A stretch of DNA of 64,000 nucleotides from Imhoffiella purpurea (GCF_000585215.1 NZ_AONC01000011.1:1-64000); one strand, 5' to 3'. Positions 49,758 through 60,725 are shown, numbered from the stretch's first letter. Made by a program: numbers and translations. Notes: generated from the sequence alone by a model not told the origin.

Positions 49758-52019
49758 ATGCGTTCCTTCGTTCTCGCTTTTCTGCTCCTTATCCTGGTCA
49801 CTTCCGTCCATGCCCAGGAGACGGCATCGGACGACGTCGGCGCAAGGCTCGACATGATCTGGATCCTGGTCTCGGCCGGCCTCGTATTCCTGATGCAGGC
49901 CGGCTTCACGGCGCTCGAATCCGGACTGATCCGCGCCAAGAACAGCTACAACGTCGCCATCAAGAACATCAGCGACTTCCTGACCGCCGTCGTGCTCTAT
50001 TGGCTGTTCGGTTTCGCGCTCATGTTCGGTGCCGGCGAGAGCGGCTGGATCGGAACCAGCGGCTTCGACGGGTCGCTCATGTCCGAACCCTCGGACTATG
50101 CCTTCTTCCTCTTCCAGGCGACCTTCGTGGGCACCGCGGCCACCATCGTGTCCGGCGGCGTGGCGGAGCGGATGAAATTCAACGCCTATCTGATCGTCTC
50201 GGCCATGATCAGTCTCGCCATCTATCCGGTCTCGGGTCACTGGGCCTGGGGCGGTACCTTCGCCGGAGGCACGCCAGGCTGGCTGGCCGAGATGGGGTTC
50301 ATCGACTTCGCCGGTTCGACCGTGGTGCACTCGGTCGGCGGCTGGATCGCCCTGGCCGGCGTGATCGTGCTCGGAGCCCGGCGCGGACGCTTCGACGAGC
50401 AGGGCCGGCCGCGCGAGATTCCCGGCCATAACCTGCTGATGGCGACGCTCGGCGTCTTCCTGCTCTGGTTCGGCTGGTTCGGCTTCAACGGCGGCAGCGC
50501 CCTGGCGGCGACCGATTCCGTTCCCAAGATCGTCCTGAACACGGTGCTGGCGGCGGCCGGGGGCGGTCTCTCCGCCCTGGCCCTCGGGTTCCTCGTGAGA
50601 CGCGGCCAGGTGGAGGTCGGCAAGGTGCTCAACGGGACGCTCGGCGGACTGGTCTCCATCACCGCGGGGTGCGCCTTCGTGGAGCCCAACGCGGCGCTCC
50701 TGATCGGCGCCGTCGGCGGCGTGCTCGTCTTCCTGGCCGAGGATGCAGTGCTGAGGCTGTTCAAGCTCGACGATCCGGTCGGGGCCGTCGCGGTCCACGG
50801 CTTCGGCGGTGTCTGGGGCACCTTGGCGGTGGCGCTCTTCGCCGCTCCGCAGCTGCTGCCGACGGGCGGCAATCTGTCCCAGCTCTGGGTGCAGTTCGTG
50901 GGTGTGGCGAGCATCTTCCTCTGGTCCTTCGGGGCCGGGCTGGCCGTCTTCCTCGGATTGCGCACCATCCACGATCTGCGCGTCACGCCCGAGGAGGAGG
51001 AGCTGGGCCTCAACGTCGTCGAGCACGGCGCGCGCACCGCCTGGCTCGAAACCATGCAGACCATGCACCGAATCGTCGAGAGCGGCGATCTGTCGCTGCG
51101 GGCACCGGTCGAACATGCCACCGAGGCCGGCGAGACGGCGCGGGCCTTCAACCGCATGCTCGACAAGTTCCAGGACAGCATCCGCGTCATGGCCGAGGTG
51201 GCGGCCCGGGTGCAGATCGACAGCGATCGGCTGGCCTCCCTGGCGCAGCAGGCACAGAGCGGCGCGACATGCCAGCGGGAGGACGCGGAGCGGACCGATC
51301 GCTTCGTCCAGGAGATGCTGGGGCACGCCGGACGCATGCTCACGAGCGCTCGGCGCGGGGTCGACTCCGGCCGGCACGCCCAGGAGCAGGTCGAGCTCGG
51401 TAACGGTCGGATCAACCACCTGAACGCCTTGGTGGCAGGTCTTGCCGCCGAACTCGACGATGCCTCCGGTCTGGCCGTCTCGCTCTCCGATCAGAGCCAG
51501 TCGATCGGTGAGATCGTGGATCTGATCCGCGAGATCGCCGACCAGACCAATCTGCTCGCCCTCAACGCGGCGATCGAGGCGGCACGCGCCGGCGAGCACG
51601 GCCGCGGATTCGCCGTCGTCTCGCACGAGGTTCGCCAGCTCGCCACCAAGACACGCCTCGCGACCGAGGATATCCAGGCTCGCATCGTCCGGCTGCAGGA
51701 GGAGAGCCAGCGTGCGGCCGACTCGCTGCGTCGCGGTGTCGCCGAGGCGGCTCAGAGCACCGAGCAGGCCGAGAGCAGCCTTCGATCGCTCGGCGCGATC
51801 GTCGATGCCGTGGCTTCGATCGCCGAGGTCAACCGCGAGATCGTCGAGGCGGTCGAGCAGCAGCACGCGCTCTCCGAGCAGGTCGGCCTGCACATCGCCG
51901 GGATCAATCGGGTGACGGACGAGACCCGTCGCGGCAGTCTCCATATCGGCGAGACCGTGGCCGGTCTGCGCGAGCAGGTCGGTCTGCTGACGACCAAGGT
52001 GTCCGGATTCAAGACCTGA
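49758..52019 (+). CDS. Ammonium transporter fused to a chemoreceptor signalling domain
   Basis: 753 residues. Residues 1-19 are a signal peptide; 30-400 are a full Amt domain with Asp183 ([15 protein letters not shown]), the pore histidines 191 and 347 ([10 protein letters not shown]) and the Amt tail [18 protein letters not shown]. From about residue 430 a linker and coiled coil lead to a methyl-accepting chemotaxis signalling domain with the hairpin tip [20 protein letters not shown] plus [10 protein letters not shown] (about 592-621). No C-terminal CheR/CheB tether is seen. It suggests direct sensing of ammonium by the transporter to guide motility or another Che-type pathway. It lies between tsaE and amiB. 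Confidence 0.93.
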   Translation: MRSFVLAFLLLILVTSVHAQETASDDVGARLDMIWILVSAGLVFLMQAGFTALESGLIRAKNSYNVAIKNISDFLTAVVLYWLFGFALMFGAGESGWIGTSGFDGSLMSEPSDYAFFLFQATFVGTAATIVSGGVAERMKFNAYLIVSAMISLAIYPVSGHWAWGGTFAGGTPGWLAEMGFIDFAGSTVVHSVGGWIALAGVIVLGARRGRFDEQGRPREIPGHNLLMATLGVFLLWFGWFGFNGGSALAATDSVPKIVLNTVLAAAGGGLSALALGFLVRRGQVEVGKVLNGTLGGLVSITAGCAFVEPNAALLIGAVGGVLVFLAEDAVLRLFKLDDPVGAVAVHGFGGVWGTLAVALFAAPQLLPTGGNLSQLWVQFVGVASIFLWSFGAGLAVFLGLRTIHDLRVTPEEEELGLNVVEHGARTAWLETMQTMHRIVESGDLSLRAPVEHATEAGETARAFNRMLDKFQDSIRVMAEVAARVQIDSDRLASLAQQAQSGATCQREDAERTDRFVQEMLGHAGRMLTSARRGVDSGRHAQEQVELGNGRINHLNALVAGLAAELDDASGLAVSLSDQSQSIGEIVDLIREIADQTNLLALNAAIEAARAGEHGRGFAVVSHEVRQLATKTRLATEDIQARIVRLQEESQRAADSLRRGVAEAAQSTEQAESSLRSLGAIVDAVASIAEVNREIVEAVEQQHALSEQVGLHIAGINRVTDETRRGSLHIGETVAGLREQVGLLTTKVSGFKT

Positions 52020-52221
52020 GTGATGATCGGATGCAAGCGGGGCGGGGGATCTCCCCAATTGACGAATGGGGGTGAAGCGGACTGCGTTGCCCGGCCGCGA
52101 CAATGCTTGATGCGAGATCGAGAAAAAGAGGCTAATACTAGGTTTTGATTTGGAAAGATCCGTTTCAAGCTGCTATCTTTGATACAACGCTTGGAACGAA
52201 AATCGGCATTGGGGAGCGCGT

Positions 52222-53631
52222 GTGAACAGAGTGTTTGTACTCCTTCTGCTACTGATCTCCTTGCCCGCCGCCGGGGCTCAGGTGGCGGTCGAGTGCGAAC
52301 GGATCTCCACGGACCAGGGAGGAACGCGCATCACGCTCGCGACCTCGGCGGCCGTCTCTCACGAAATCTTCACCCTCGATGCGCCGGACCGCGTGGTCAT
52401 CGACATCGAGAATGCGCGGCTCTCCGGCGACCTGCCGAAGGCGCGCGTGAACGACCCGACCCTGATCGGTCTGCGCAGCGGCGTCCGCAATCAGGGGGAT
52501 CTGCGCATCGTGGTGGATCTCAAGCACCCGGTGCGGGTGAAGAGCTTCCCCATGACCGGAACGGGCGGCAGGGGGCGGCAGCTGGTCGTCGACCTCATCC
52601 CGCGAGGGGCGTCCGGCGCCCCGTCCCATGGCCGGAGCGTCTCCGTGCCGAGCATCACCGCGTCCCAGGCCAGCCCGGCATTGGGGGTTCCCAAGACGCG
52701 CGAGGCCATCGTGGCCATCGATGCCGGTCACGGCGGCCAGGATCCAGGCGCCATCGGGGCGACCGGAACCAAGGAGAAGGACGTCACCCTGGCGATCGCG
52801 CGCAAGCTGGAGAAGCTCGTCGAGCGGGAGCCGGGCATGCGCCCGGTGATGATCCGCGACGGCGATTACTATGTCGGTCTGCGTCAGCGCATCGAAAAGG
52901 CGCGTCAGCACAATGCCGACATCTTCATCTCCATCCACGCCGACGCCTTCAACAATCCGGATGCCCATGGATCCTCGGTCTACACCCTGTCTCAGGGCGC
53001 CGCGAGCAGCGAGGCGGCGAACTGGCTGGCCAACCGCGAGAACAGCGCCGACCTGATCGGCGGGATCGACCTCGCGGCCAGCGACGAGACCCTGGCGAGC
53101 GTGCTGCTCGACATGACCCAGAACGCCACCTTCGAGCACAGCGCCGAAGCGGCCAATGCGGTGCTGTCCCATCTGCGCGGCCTGGGCTCGGTCCACAAGG
53201 GCAGCGTGCAGCGCGCCGGGTTCGTGGTCCTCAAGTCGCCAGACATCCCCTCGATGCTGGTCGAGACGGCCTTCCTGTCGAACAAGGCGGAAGAGCGGCA
53301 TCTCAAGGATACGGCCCATCAGCAGCGTCTCGCCCGGGCCATCCTCTCCGGGGTCAGGTCCTATTTCCGCAAATATCCGCCGCATCGCCTGATCGCCGCC
53401 TCGGCCCCCGGACCCGACCGGGGTGCTCGAATATCCTCGGCGGTGGCCCATCGGAGCTATGCCGCTGGCGCCGCGTCCAAGCGTGAATATGTCATCTGTC
53501 GGGGAGACACCCTGTCCGGGATCGCACAGCGCTATCGGGTCAGTATCAGCTCGCTGCGGGCCGAGAACGGACTCCAGGACGAAGACCTCATCAGGGTCGG
53601 ACAGGTTCTCTCGATTCCGACCGGTTCCTGA
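52222..53631 (+). CDS. amiB: AmiB-type N-acetylmuramoyl-L-alanine amidase
   Basis: 469 residues with GTG start and GGGGAG upstream. Signal peptide (about 1-19), AMIN domain (about 22-125), amidase_3 domain (about 160-395) and one LysM repeat (about 420-466, REYVICRGDTLSGIAQRYRV). Zinc ligands are His170 (DAGHGGQDPG), Glu185 and His239 (SIHADAF). It splits peptidoglycan during cell separation under control of an EnvC-like activator. Synteny before mutL supports amiB. Confidence 0.95.
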   Translation: MNRVFVLLLLLISLPAAGAQVAVECERISTDQGGTRITLATSAAVSHEIFTLDAPDRVVIDIENARLSGDLPKARVNDPTLIGLRSGVRNQGDLRIVVDLKHPVRVKSFPMTGTGGRGRQLVVDLIPRGASGAPSHGRSVSVPSITASQASPALGVPKTREAIVAIDAGHGGQDPGAIGATGTKEKDVTLAIARKLEKLVEREPGMRPVMIRDGDYYVGLRQRIEKARQHNADIFISIHADAFNNPDAHGSSVYTLSQGAASSEAANWLANRENSADLIGGIDLAASDETLASVLLDMTQNATFEHSAEAANAVLSHLRGLGSVHKGSVQRAGFVVLKSPDIPSMLVETAFLSNKAEERHLKDTAHQQRLARAILSGVRSYFRKYPPHRLIAASAPGPDRGARISSAVAHRSYAAGAASKREYVICRGDTLSGIAQRYRVSISSLRAENGLQDEDLIRVGQVLSIPTGS

Positions 53632-53712
53632 CACCGGGGCCGCACCCTCTGCCACAGGCGCGCGTCCAGGATGCACTTGCCCCGGGCGGGCGCTTTCTGG
53701 TTCCATGCCGTC

Positions 53713-55575
53713 ATGTCCAGCCCCATCCGCATTCTCGCCGATCATCTCGTCAACCAGATTGCCGCCGGCGAGGTGGTCGAGCGCCCGGCCTCGGTCGTCA
53801 AGGAACTCGTCGAGAACAGCCTGGACGCGGGCTGCGGCCGGATCGAGATCGACGTGGAGCAGGGCGGGGTCAAGCGGCTGCGCGTGCGCGACGATGGACG
53901 CGGCATCCCGCGCGATCAATTGGCGCTCGCGCTATCGCGCCATGCCACCAGCAAGGTGGCCGAGCTGAGGGATCTGGAGGCGGTCGGGACGCTGGGCTTC
54001 CGCGGCGAGGCCCTGCCGAGCATCGCCTCCGTGAGCCGCCTCACCCTGACCTCGCGCGCCGCGGCGGACGCCGATGACGCGGACAGCGCCTGGGAGATCG
54101 GCGTGGGCGCGGACGGACGTCTCATCCCGGCGCGTCCGGCGGCCCATCCGCCCGGCACCAGCGTCGATGTCCGCGAGCTCTTCTTCAATACGCCCGCGCG
54201 GCGGAAATTCCTGCGCACAGAGAAGACCGAATTCGACCACATCCATCAGTTGGTGCGCCGCGTCGCGCTGGCGCATCCCGAGATCGGGATCCAGCTGCGC
54301 CACAACGGCAAGGACATCCTGAGTCTCGGCGCCGCGGGCGGTGACGAGCGGAAGGTTCTGGATCGGCTGAACGCGCTGCTCGGACCGGATTTCGCCGAGC
54401 AGTCCCTGGCCTTGGAAGAGTCGGCGGTGGACCTGCGTCTCCATGGCTGGGTGATGCGGCCCGCCTTTTCGCGCAGTCAGCCCGATCAGCAATTCTTCTA
54501 TGTCAACGGACGCATGGTCCGGGACAAGCTGGTGACCCATGCGGTGCGGCAGGCGTTCAGCGACGTGCTCCATCACGGCCGGCATCCTGCCTATGTGCTC
54601 TTTCTCGATACGCCCCCACGACTGGTGGACGTCAACGTCCATCCGGCCAAGCACGAGGTCCGCTTCCGCGAATCCCGGCAGGTGCACGATTTCATCTATC
54701 GCGTCCTGCACCGTCGTCTGTCGCAGGGAACGCTGGGCGTCACCACGGAGGCGGTACCCGACCCCACGCCGGACGCTGGGCCTCCACCCGCCCAGATCGC
54801 CGGCCGGCCGGCGCGAGCGTTCCCGGCCGTCGGCTCGGCGTCGCCGCCGAGACCGGCCGAGGTTCGCGATTCGCGCCTTTCATACCAGGCGGATCTGGCC
54901 TTTCAGCGGCCTCGAGCCGGCGCGCGGTCCGAACCCTCCAGCGACCCCGAGCCGATGGCGCCAGAACCAGCGTCGGCCGCGAGCCAGTCGATGCCGCCCC
55001 TGGGCTTCGCGCTGGGTCAGCTGAACGGCGTCTATCTGCTCGCCCAGGCCGTCGACGGCCTCGTTCTGGTCGACATCCATGCCGCCCACGAGCGCATCGG
55101 TTACGAGCGCCTCAAGCGTTCCTGGAAGAGCGGGGAGGTCGTCCGCCAGCCGCTGCTGGTCCCGGTCCCCGTCCAGGTCGCGCCGCGCGAGGCCGAACTC
55201 TTCGCGTCGCACGCCGAGTCCATTGCGCGCCTGGGTCTGATCGTCGAACGACTCGACGCCGGATCCCTGGTCGTGCGCGAGGTGCCGGCGCTCCTGCGTC
55301 AGGCCGACATGGAGCGGATGGTGCGCGACCTGATCGCCGACCTGGCCGAGCAGGGCCGCAGCACGCGTCTCGAGGAGGCCATCGACGGCGTCCTGGCGAC
55401 CCTGGCCTGTCATACCTCGGTACGCGCCAACCGGCGCCTGACCCTCGACGAGATGAACGCGCTCCTGCGCGAGATGGAGCGAGTCGAGCGGATCGATCAG
55501 TGCAACCATGGCCGTCCGACCTGGGTCAAACTGGCCCACGAGGATCTGGATCGGCTGTTCTCGCGTGGACGGTGA
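53713..55575 (+). CDS. mutL: DNA mismatch repair protein MutL
   Basis: 620 residues from ATG 53713 (the 14-residue upstream extension is not MutL-like). The GHKL ATPase region has NQIAAGEVVERPASVVKELV, ENSLDAG and TLGFRGEALPSI. The C-terminal dimerisation part includes CNHGRPTWV near the end. MutL couples MutS to downstream repair nucleases. It follows amiB and precedes miaA as in other gammaproteobacteria. Confidence 0.97.
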   Translation: MSSPIRILADHLVNQIAAGEVVERPASVVKELVENSLDAGCGRIEIDVEQGGVKRLRVRDDGRGIPRDQLALALSRHATSKVAELRDLEAVGTLGFRGEALPSIASVSRLTLTSRAAADADDADSAWEIGVGADGRLIPARPAAHPPGTSVDVRELFFNTPARRKFLRTEKTEFDHIHQLVRRVALAHPEIGIQLRHNGKDILSLGAAGGDERKVLDRLNALLGPDFAEQSLALEESAVDLRLHGWVMRPAFSRSQPDQQFFYVNGRMVRDKLVTHAVRQAFSDVLHHGRHPAYVLFLDTPPRLVDVNVHPAKHEVRFRESRQVHDFIYRVLHRRLSQGTLGVTTEAVPDPTPDAGPPPAQIAGRPARAFPAVGSASPPRPAEVRDSRLSYQADLAFQRPRAGARSEPSSDPEPMAPEPASAASQSMPPLGFALGQLNGVYLLAQAVDGLVLVDIHAAHERIGYERLKRSWKSGEVVRQPLLVPVPVQVAPREAELFASHAESIARLGLIVERLDAGSLVVREVPALLRQADMERMVRDLIADLAEQGRSTRLEEAIDGVLATLACHTSVRANRRLTLDEMNALLREMERVERIDQCNHGRPTWVKLAHEDLDRLFSRGR

Positions 55576-55628
55576 GTGCCAGCTACCAGGATTAGATGAT
55601 TGATAGTCGCAGACCTTTCCTGAGTTCG

Positions 55629-56579
55629 ATGCCAGAATCCAGAGATCCGCGCCCACCGGCGATTCTTCTCATGGGGCCGACCGCCTCCGGCAAGACGGAC
55701 CTGGCGGTCGCCCTGGTCGAGCGCCTGCCGTGCGAGATCGTGAGCGTCGACTCGGCCATGATCTATCGCGGCATGGACATCGGGACGGCCAAACCGAACC
55801 GGGAGACGCTCGCGCGTGCGCCGCATCGGCTGATCGACATCCTGGATCCGGTCGAGTCCTATTCCACGGCCGCCTTTCGCACGGATGCGCTTGAGGCGAT
55901 GGCCGAGATCAGCGCGTCCGGCCGGATTCCATTGCTGGTCGGCGGAACCATGCTCTATTTCCGCGCACTACAGCAGGGACTGGCCAGTCTCCCGAGCGCC
56001 GACGCGGAGGTGCGCCAGCAACTGCTGGACGAGGCGGCCCGCGTCGGCTGGGGGGGCATGCATACGCATCTGAGCGCTGTGGATCCGGTGAGCGCGGCCC
56101 AGATCCACCCGAACGATCCCCAGCGCATCCAGAGGGCGCTGGAGGTGCATCGCCTGACCGGACGGGCCATGAGCGCGCTGATCGCGGAGGCGGCGGATGC
56201 CGAACCCTTTCCCTATCGTCCGCTCAAGCTGGTACGCTGTCCGGCTGATCGCAGCCTCTTGCATCGGAGGATCGAGCGGCGCTTCCACGCGATGCTGGAA
56301 GAAGGGCTGGTCGATGAGGTGGAGTCTCTGCGCCGCCGGGGCGATCTGCACGAGGATCTGCCCGCGATGCGCTGCGTCGGTTATCGACAGGTCTTGAAAT
56401 ACTTGACCGGGGCGTACAACTGGGAGGAAATGATGCATCGGGGCATCGTGGCATCCAGACAACTGGCCAAGCGTCAAATGACCTGGCTGAGGGCTGAGCG
56501 GGATTGCCAGTGGCTGGGCGAGGACGCCGATCCGGTGGAGCAGTCGCTTCGCCTATGGGATGGGCTGAGTCGGAGCTGA
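55629..56579 (+). CDS. miaA: MiaA, tRNA dimethylallyltransferase
   Basis: 316 residues from ATG 55629 after GAGTTCG; the frame opens at 55596. P-loop [17 protein letters not shown], the substrate region [19 protein letters not shown], and the C-terminal [20 protein letters not shown]. It adds the isopentenyl group to A37 of certain tRNAs. Confidence 0.97.
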   Translation: MPESRDPRPPAILLMGPTASGKTDLAVALVERLPCEIVSVDSAMIYRGMDIGTAKPNRETLARAPHRLIDILDPVESYSTAAFRTDALEAMAEISASGRIPLLVGGTMLYFRALQQGLASLPSADAEVRQQLLDEAARVGWGGMHTHLSAVDPVSAAQIHPNDPQRIQRALEVHRLTGRAMSALIAEAADAEPFPYRPLKLVRCPADRSLLHRRIERRFHAMLEEGLVDEVESLRRRGDLHEDLPAMRCVGYRQVLKYLTGAYNWEEMMHRGIVASRQLAKRQMTWLRAERDCQWLGEDADPVEQSLRLWDGLSRS

Positions 56580-56789
56580 GCGGCGTGCCATTCGACGACC
56601 GCGGGTCGGATGAGACGCAAATAGCTATGGTGTCACAGCCCTCTTTCAACGAAACTAGTAGGAGTCTCTTTCGGTGGGTTTGCCTGTCCCGGCTGCGGCC
56701 CATCCATACCCGGCGTGGTTCCATAGGGGATCCACGGAGGTTTCTAGCTGGGCATCTACGCTTGATCACAACAATAAGGAGCCAATCCC

Positions 56790-57041
56790 ATGTCCAAGGG
56801 ACAAAGTCTACAAGATCCCTTCCTCAACGCACTGCGCAAGGAACGCGTTCCCGTCTCCATCTTTCTGGTGAACGGGATCAAGTTGCAGGGCCAGATCGAA
56901 TCCTTCGACCAGTTCGTCGTGTTGCTCAAGAACAACGTGAGCCAGATGATCTACAAGCACGCCATTTCGACGGTGGTGCCCGCGCGCAACGTCAAGCTGC
57001 CGGCATCGGATGCCGGAATGCCCGAGCCGGGCAACAGTTGA
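56790..57041 (+). CDS. hfq: Hfq RNA chaperone
   Basis: 83 residues. Sm1 motif [20 protein letters not shown] and Sm2 motif [12 protein letters not shown] with the terminal core typical of hexameric Hfq. A strong AAGGAG lies ahead of the ATG, and the 210-base leader may hold its own promoter. Hfq stabilises small RNAs and pairs them with targets. Confidence 0.97.
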   Translation: MSKGQSLQDPFLNALRKERVPVSIFLVNGIKLQGQIESFDQFVVLLKNNVSQMIYKHAISTVVPARNVKLPASDAGMPEPGNS

Positions 57042-57069
57042 GCGGCGGCGAGCCTTTCGAGTGCGATAG

Positions 57070-58440
57070 TTGAGTACGACAGACCCGTTGAACGCAGTAT
57101 CCGACGTCGATCCCCAATCCTCCGCGACCGTCCGCGACGCGACACTCGTCTTCGATCGTCCCAAGGTCGGCGAGCGGGCCGTACTGGTCCATCTCGATAT
57201 GGGCGGCATGGCTGCCGCTCCGGACGAGCGGGACGAATTCCGTTTGCTGGCCGTCGCCGCAGGGGCCGAGGTGGTCGCCACGCTCGGCGGCACCCGGGCG
57301 GCCCCGGACTCGCGTCTCTTCATCGGCAGCGGCAAGGCGGACGAGCTGCGCATGCTGGTCGAGTCCAATCAGGCCGACCTGGTCATCTTCAATCATCCGC
57401 TGTCGCCGGCCCAGGAGCGCAACCTGGAGCGTCTGCTGCAGTGCCGCGTTCTGGACCGGGCGGGGCTGATCCTGGACATCTTCGCCCAGCGCGCCCGCTC
57501 GTTCGAGGGCAAGCTGCAGGTCGAGCTCGCCCAGCTCAGGCACCTCTCGACGCGGCTGGTGCGCGGCTGGACCCACTTGGAGCGTCAGAAGGGCGGTATC
57601 GGTCTGCGCGGTCCGGGCGAGACCCAGCTGGAAACCGACCGGCGCCTGCTCGGCAAGCGGGTCGCCATGCTCGAACGTCGGCTCGACCGCATCGAGGGCC
57701 AGCGCGCACAGGGGCGCAAGGCACGCGCCAAGGCCGAACTCCCGGTCGTCTCGCTGGTCGGATATACCAACGCAGGCAAGTCGACGCTCTTCAATCACCT
57801 GACCCAGGCCGGTGTCTTCCAGGCGGATCAGCTGTTCGCAACGCTCGACCCGACCCTGCGCCGGCTGGAGCTCCCGAGCGGCGATCGGGTGCTGGTGGCG
57901 GACACTGTGGGCTTCGTCAGTCAGCTGCCGCACGAGCTGGTCGCCGCCTTCCGCTCCACCCTGGAGGAGACGCGCAACGCCGCGCTGCTGCTGCACGTGA
58001 TCGACGCGGCCGCGCCGCATCGGGATCGTCTGATCGAGGACGTGGAGACGGTGCTCGCCGAGATCGGCAGCCACGAGATCCCGCGTCTCGAGGTCTACAA
58101 CAAGATCGATCTGTTCGCGGGCGAATCGCCTCGTCTCGATCGGGATCGGGACGGACGTCCGACCCGGGTCTGGCTGTCGGCCCAGAGCGGCGAGGGGGCC
58201 GATCTGCTCCTGCAGGCGCTCGACGAGCTGACCGGCGTCGATCGACTGCGGCGGAGTCTCCATCTGGGACCGGAGGAGGGCCGGCGGCGGGCCTGGCTCT
58301 ATCGCCATGCCCAGATCCTCTCCGATCATCCCGCCGAAACCGGCGGCTGGGATCTGGATCTCATGATCGGCCGGATCGACCTCGATCGACTGCAGGTCCA
58401 CGACCGCGAACTCGGGCGGCGTCTCGATGCGGCGTCCTGA
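57070..58440 (+). CDS. hflX: HflX ribosome-associated GTPase
   Basis: 456 residues, TTG start at 57070. N-terminal HflX domain with LAQLRHLSTRLVRGWTHLER and GLRGPGETQLETDRR; GTPase motifs VGYTNAGKSTLFNHL, DTVGFVSQLPHELV and NKID. It splits stalled 70S ribosomes under stress. It is 28 bases after hfq, as usual. Confidence 0.95.
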   Translation: MSTTDPLNAVSDVDPQSSATVRDATLVFDRPKVGERAVLVHLDMGGMAAAPDERDEFRLLAVAAGAEVVATLGGTRAAPDSRLFIGSGKADELRMLVESNQADLVIFNHPLSPAQERNLERLLQCRVLDRAGLILDIFAQRARSFEGKLQVELAQLRHLSTRLVRGWTHLERQKGGIGLRGPGETQLETDRRLLGKRVAMLERRLDRIEGQRAQGRKARAKAELPVVSLVGYTNAGKSTLFNHLTQAGVFQADQLFATLDPTLRRLELPSGDRVLVADTVGFVSQLPHELVAAFRSTLEETRNAALLLHVIDAAAPHRDRLIEDVETVLAEIGSHEIPRLEVYNKIDLFAGESPRLDRDRDGRPTRVWLSAQSGEGADLLLQALDELTGVDRLRRSLHLGPEEGRRRAWLYRHAQILSDHPAETGGWDLDLMIGRIDLDRLQVHDRELGRRLDAAS

Positions 58441-58668
58441 GGTTGGAGGCTGGTTTGCCGTGATTCGGCCGGTCACTTACAATCGGTCGTTCGTCGGGCT
58501 TCCATATACCCACTATCACCCTGTCCGAGCTTGATATCGACAACCGGCGTCGGCACTCTTTGCCACGAGACGCCGCGGAGGACCAGGCGGCCGTGACACG
58601 CGGCATCATCGATGCGACCTGGTGATCCCGGACGACTTCCCAAACCAACAGAACAGTACGGAGAAGAT

Positions 58669-59829
58669 ATGGCCTGGAATGAGCCAGGTGGCGGTAACAA
58701 AGACCCCTGGAGCGGAAGACCTGGAGACGATCAGGGTCCACCGGACCTCGACGAGGTCGTGCGCAAGCTTCAGGAGCGTCTCGGCGGACTGTTCGGAGGT
58801 GGCAATCGGCCTTCGCCCGAGGGGCCGTCGGACGGGGGCGGACGTTTCAGCTCCAAGGCGATCGGCGTCGTGCTGGTCATCCTGGCGCTCGTCTGGCTCG
58901 CCTCCGGCATCTATATCGTCGAGCCCGCCGAACGTGGCGTCGTGATGCGCTTCGGCAAATACGCCGACACTACGGGCCCAGGTCCGCACTGGCATCTCCC
59001 GATGCCGCTGGAGCGGGTCATCAAGGTCAATGTCGACGAGATCTCGACCATCACCCATCGGGCCGCGATGCTGACTCAGGACGAGAACATCGTCGAGGTC
59101 GAGCTGACGGTTCAGTCGCGCATTCAGGACGCGGCCGACTATCTGTTCCAGGACCAGGATCCGGAGCGGACCCTGAACGACGCCACCGTGACCGTGGTGC
59201 GCGTGACCATCGGTCAGAGCAAGCTCGACTTCGTCATGACCGAGGGCCGCGGCGCCGTCGCCGTCACCATCAAGGAGCGGATCCAGAAGCTGCTCGACCG
59301 CTACAAGACGGGGCTCATCGTGACCAGCGTCAACATGCAGCCCGCCAAACCGCCCGAGCAGGTCAAGGCCGCCTTCGACGACGCCATCAAGGCGCGCGAG
59401 GACAAGGAGCGCCTCGAAAACCAGGCCGAGGCCTATGCCAACGAGGTGCTGCCCAGTGCCCGCGGCAACGCGGCACGCATCCTGGCCGACGCCAAGGCCT
59501 ATCGGGACAAGATCATCGCCGAGTCCGAGGGTGAGAGCGCCCGCTTCGAGGCGATTCTGAACGAATACGCCAAGGCGCCGGACGTCACGCGCGAACGTCT
59601 CTACATCGAGACCATGGAGCAGGTGCTCGGCGAGAACGGAAAGGTGCTTCTGGACGTGCAGCAGGGCGGCAACAGCCTCATCTATCTACCCATCGATCAA
59701 TTGATGAAGCAGCAACCACATCAGACCAAGCCCGAAACCGACAACAAGGGACCGGCCGTCGCGACACCGTCGCCTCAGGCCCACACGCCGCCGCAGCGGA
59801 CCGTGGATCGTGAGCGGAGGTCGCGCTGA
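58669..59829 (+). CDS. hflK: HflK, FtsH modulator (SPFH protein)
   Basis: 386 residues from ATG 58669 with GGAGAAG upstream. The N-terminal Gly/Pro/Asp-rich tail (GGGNKDPWSG), one membrane helix (VLVILALVWLASGIYIVEP) and the band-7 domain (ERGVVMRFGKY). A C-terminal coiled region (NQAEAYANEVLP) follows. HflK and HflC form a cage around the FtsH protease in the membrane. The stop overlaps hflC by one base. Confidence 0.96.
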   Translation: MAWNEPGGGNKDPWSGRPGDDQGPPDLDEVVRKLQERLGGLFGGGNRPSPEGPSDGGGRFSSKAIGVVLVILALVWLASGIYIVEPAERGVVMRFGKYADTTGPGPHWHLPMPLERVIKVNVDEISTITHRAAMLTQDENIVEVELTVQSRIQDAADYLFQDQDPERTLNDATVTVVRVTIGQSKLDFVMTEGRGAVAVTIKERIQKLLDRYKTGLIVTSVNMQPAKPPEQVKAAFDDAIKAREDKERLENQAEAYANEVLPSARGNAARILADAKAYRDKIIAESEGESARFEAILNEYAKAPDVTRERLYIETMEQVLGENGKVLLDVQQGGNSLIYLPIDQLMKQQPHQTKPETDNKGPAVATPSPQAHTPPQRTVDRERRSR

Positions 59830-60710
59830 TGAATCAATCGACACTGATCAAGACGCTGATTCCGATCGGTTTGGCGGGTGTGGTGGTCTTCTTCTCGGCC
59901 TTCACCTTCATCGTTCAGGAATACGAGGTCGCGCTCAAGCTGCGCCTGGGTGAGATCGTCTCGGACGACTACGCCCCCGGAATCCATTTCAAGATCCCGG
60001 TTCTGAACCAGATCAAGAAGTTCGACCGGCGCATCCAGACGCTGGACTCGACGCCGGAACGCTTCCTGACGATCGAGAAGAAGGACGTGATCGTCGACTC
60101 CTACGCCAAATGGCGGATCGCGAGCGCCGCGCAGTTCCTGCGCTCGACCGGAGGCAACAGCGCCCGGACCAGCCGGCTGCTCTCGGAGCGGATCAACACC
60201 AGCCTGCGCGACGAGTTCGGCAAGCGCACCATCCAGGAGGTGGTGTCCGACGACCGGCTGGCGCTCATGGAGCTGCTGACCCGCGAGGTCAACGCCAAGG
60301 CGGGCGATCTGGGCGTCGAGGTCATCGACGTGCGGGTCAAGAAGATCGATCTCCCGCCCGAGGTCAGCGAGTCCGTCTACCAGCGCATGCGCGCCGAGCG
60401 CGAGCGCGTTGCCCGCGATCTGCGTGCCAAGGGCGGCGAGGCGGCCGAGCGCATTCGCGCCGATGCGGATCGTCAACGCACGGTCATCATCGCCGAGGCA
60501 TACAAGGAGTCCGAGGAACTGCGCGGCGAGGGCGATGCCAAGGCGGCCGAGATCTATGCCAATGCGTTCAATCGCGATCCGGACTTCTATGCCTTCTATC
60601 GCAGCCTGAGCGCCTATCGCGAGACCTTCGGCAAGGGCGGCAACCTCATGCTGCTGGAACCCGACTCGGAGTTCTTCCGCTTCTTCCGCGAGGCAACCGG
60701 CCAGCCCTGA
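59829..60710 (+). CDS. hflC: HflC, FtsH modulator (SPFH protein)
   Basis: 293 residues. Membrane helix (LIPIGLAGVVVFFSAFTFIV) and band-7 domain (QEYEVALKLRLGEIV). The coiled segment is ERERVARDLRAKGGEAAERI, and the end is YRSLSAYRETFG. Partner of HflK. A perfect 18-base inverted repeat follows 15 bases after the stop. Confidence 0.96.
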   Translation: MNQSTLIKTLIPIGLAGVVVFFSAFTFIVQEYEVALKLRLGEIVSDDYAPGIHFKIPVLNQIKKFDRRIQTLDSTPERFLTIEKKDVIVDSYAKWRIASAAQFLRSTGGNSARTSRLLSERINTSLRDEFGKRTIQEVVSDDRLALMELLTREVNAKAGDLGVEVIDVRVKKIDLPPEVSESVYQRMRAERERVARDLRAKGGEAAERIRADADRQRTVIIAEAYKESEELRGEGDAKAAEIYANAFNRDPDFYAFYRSLSAYRETFGKGGNLMLLEPDSEFFRFFREATGQP

Positions 60711-60725
60711 CCGGAATCAGCCGCT

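Noticed and set aside
49683-52103. 806-codon open frame on the minus strand
   Set aside because: Antisense to the Amt-chemoreceptor fusion, with no recognisable motif; a codon-bias artefact.
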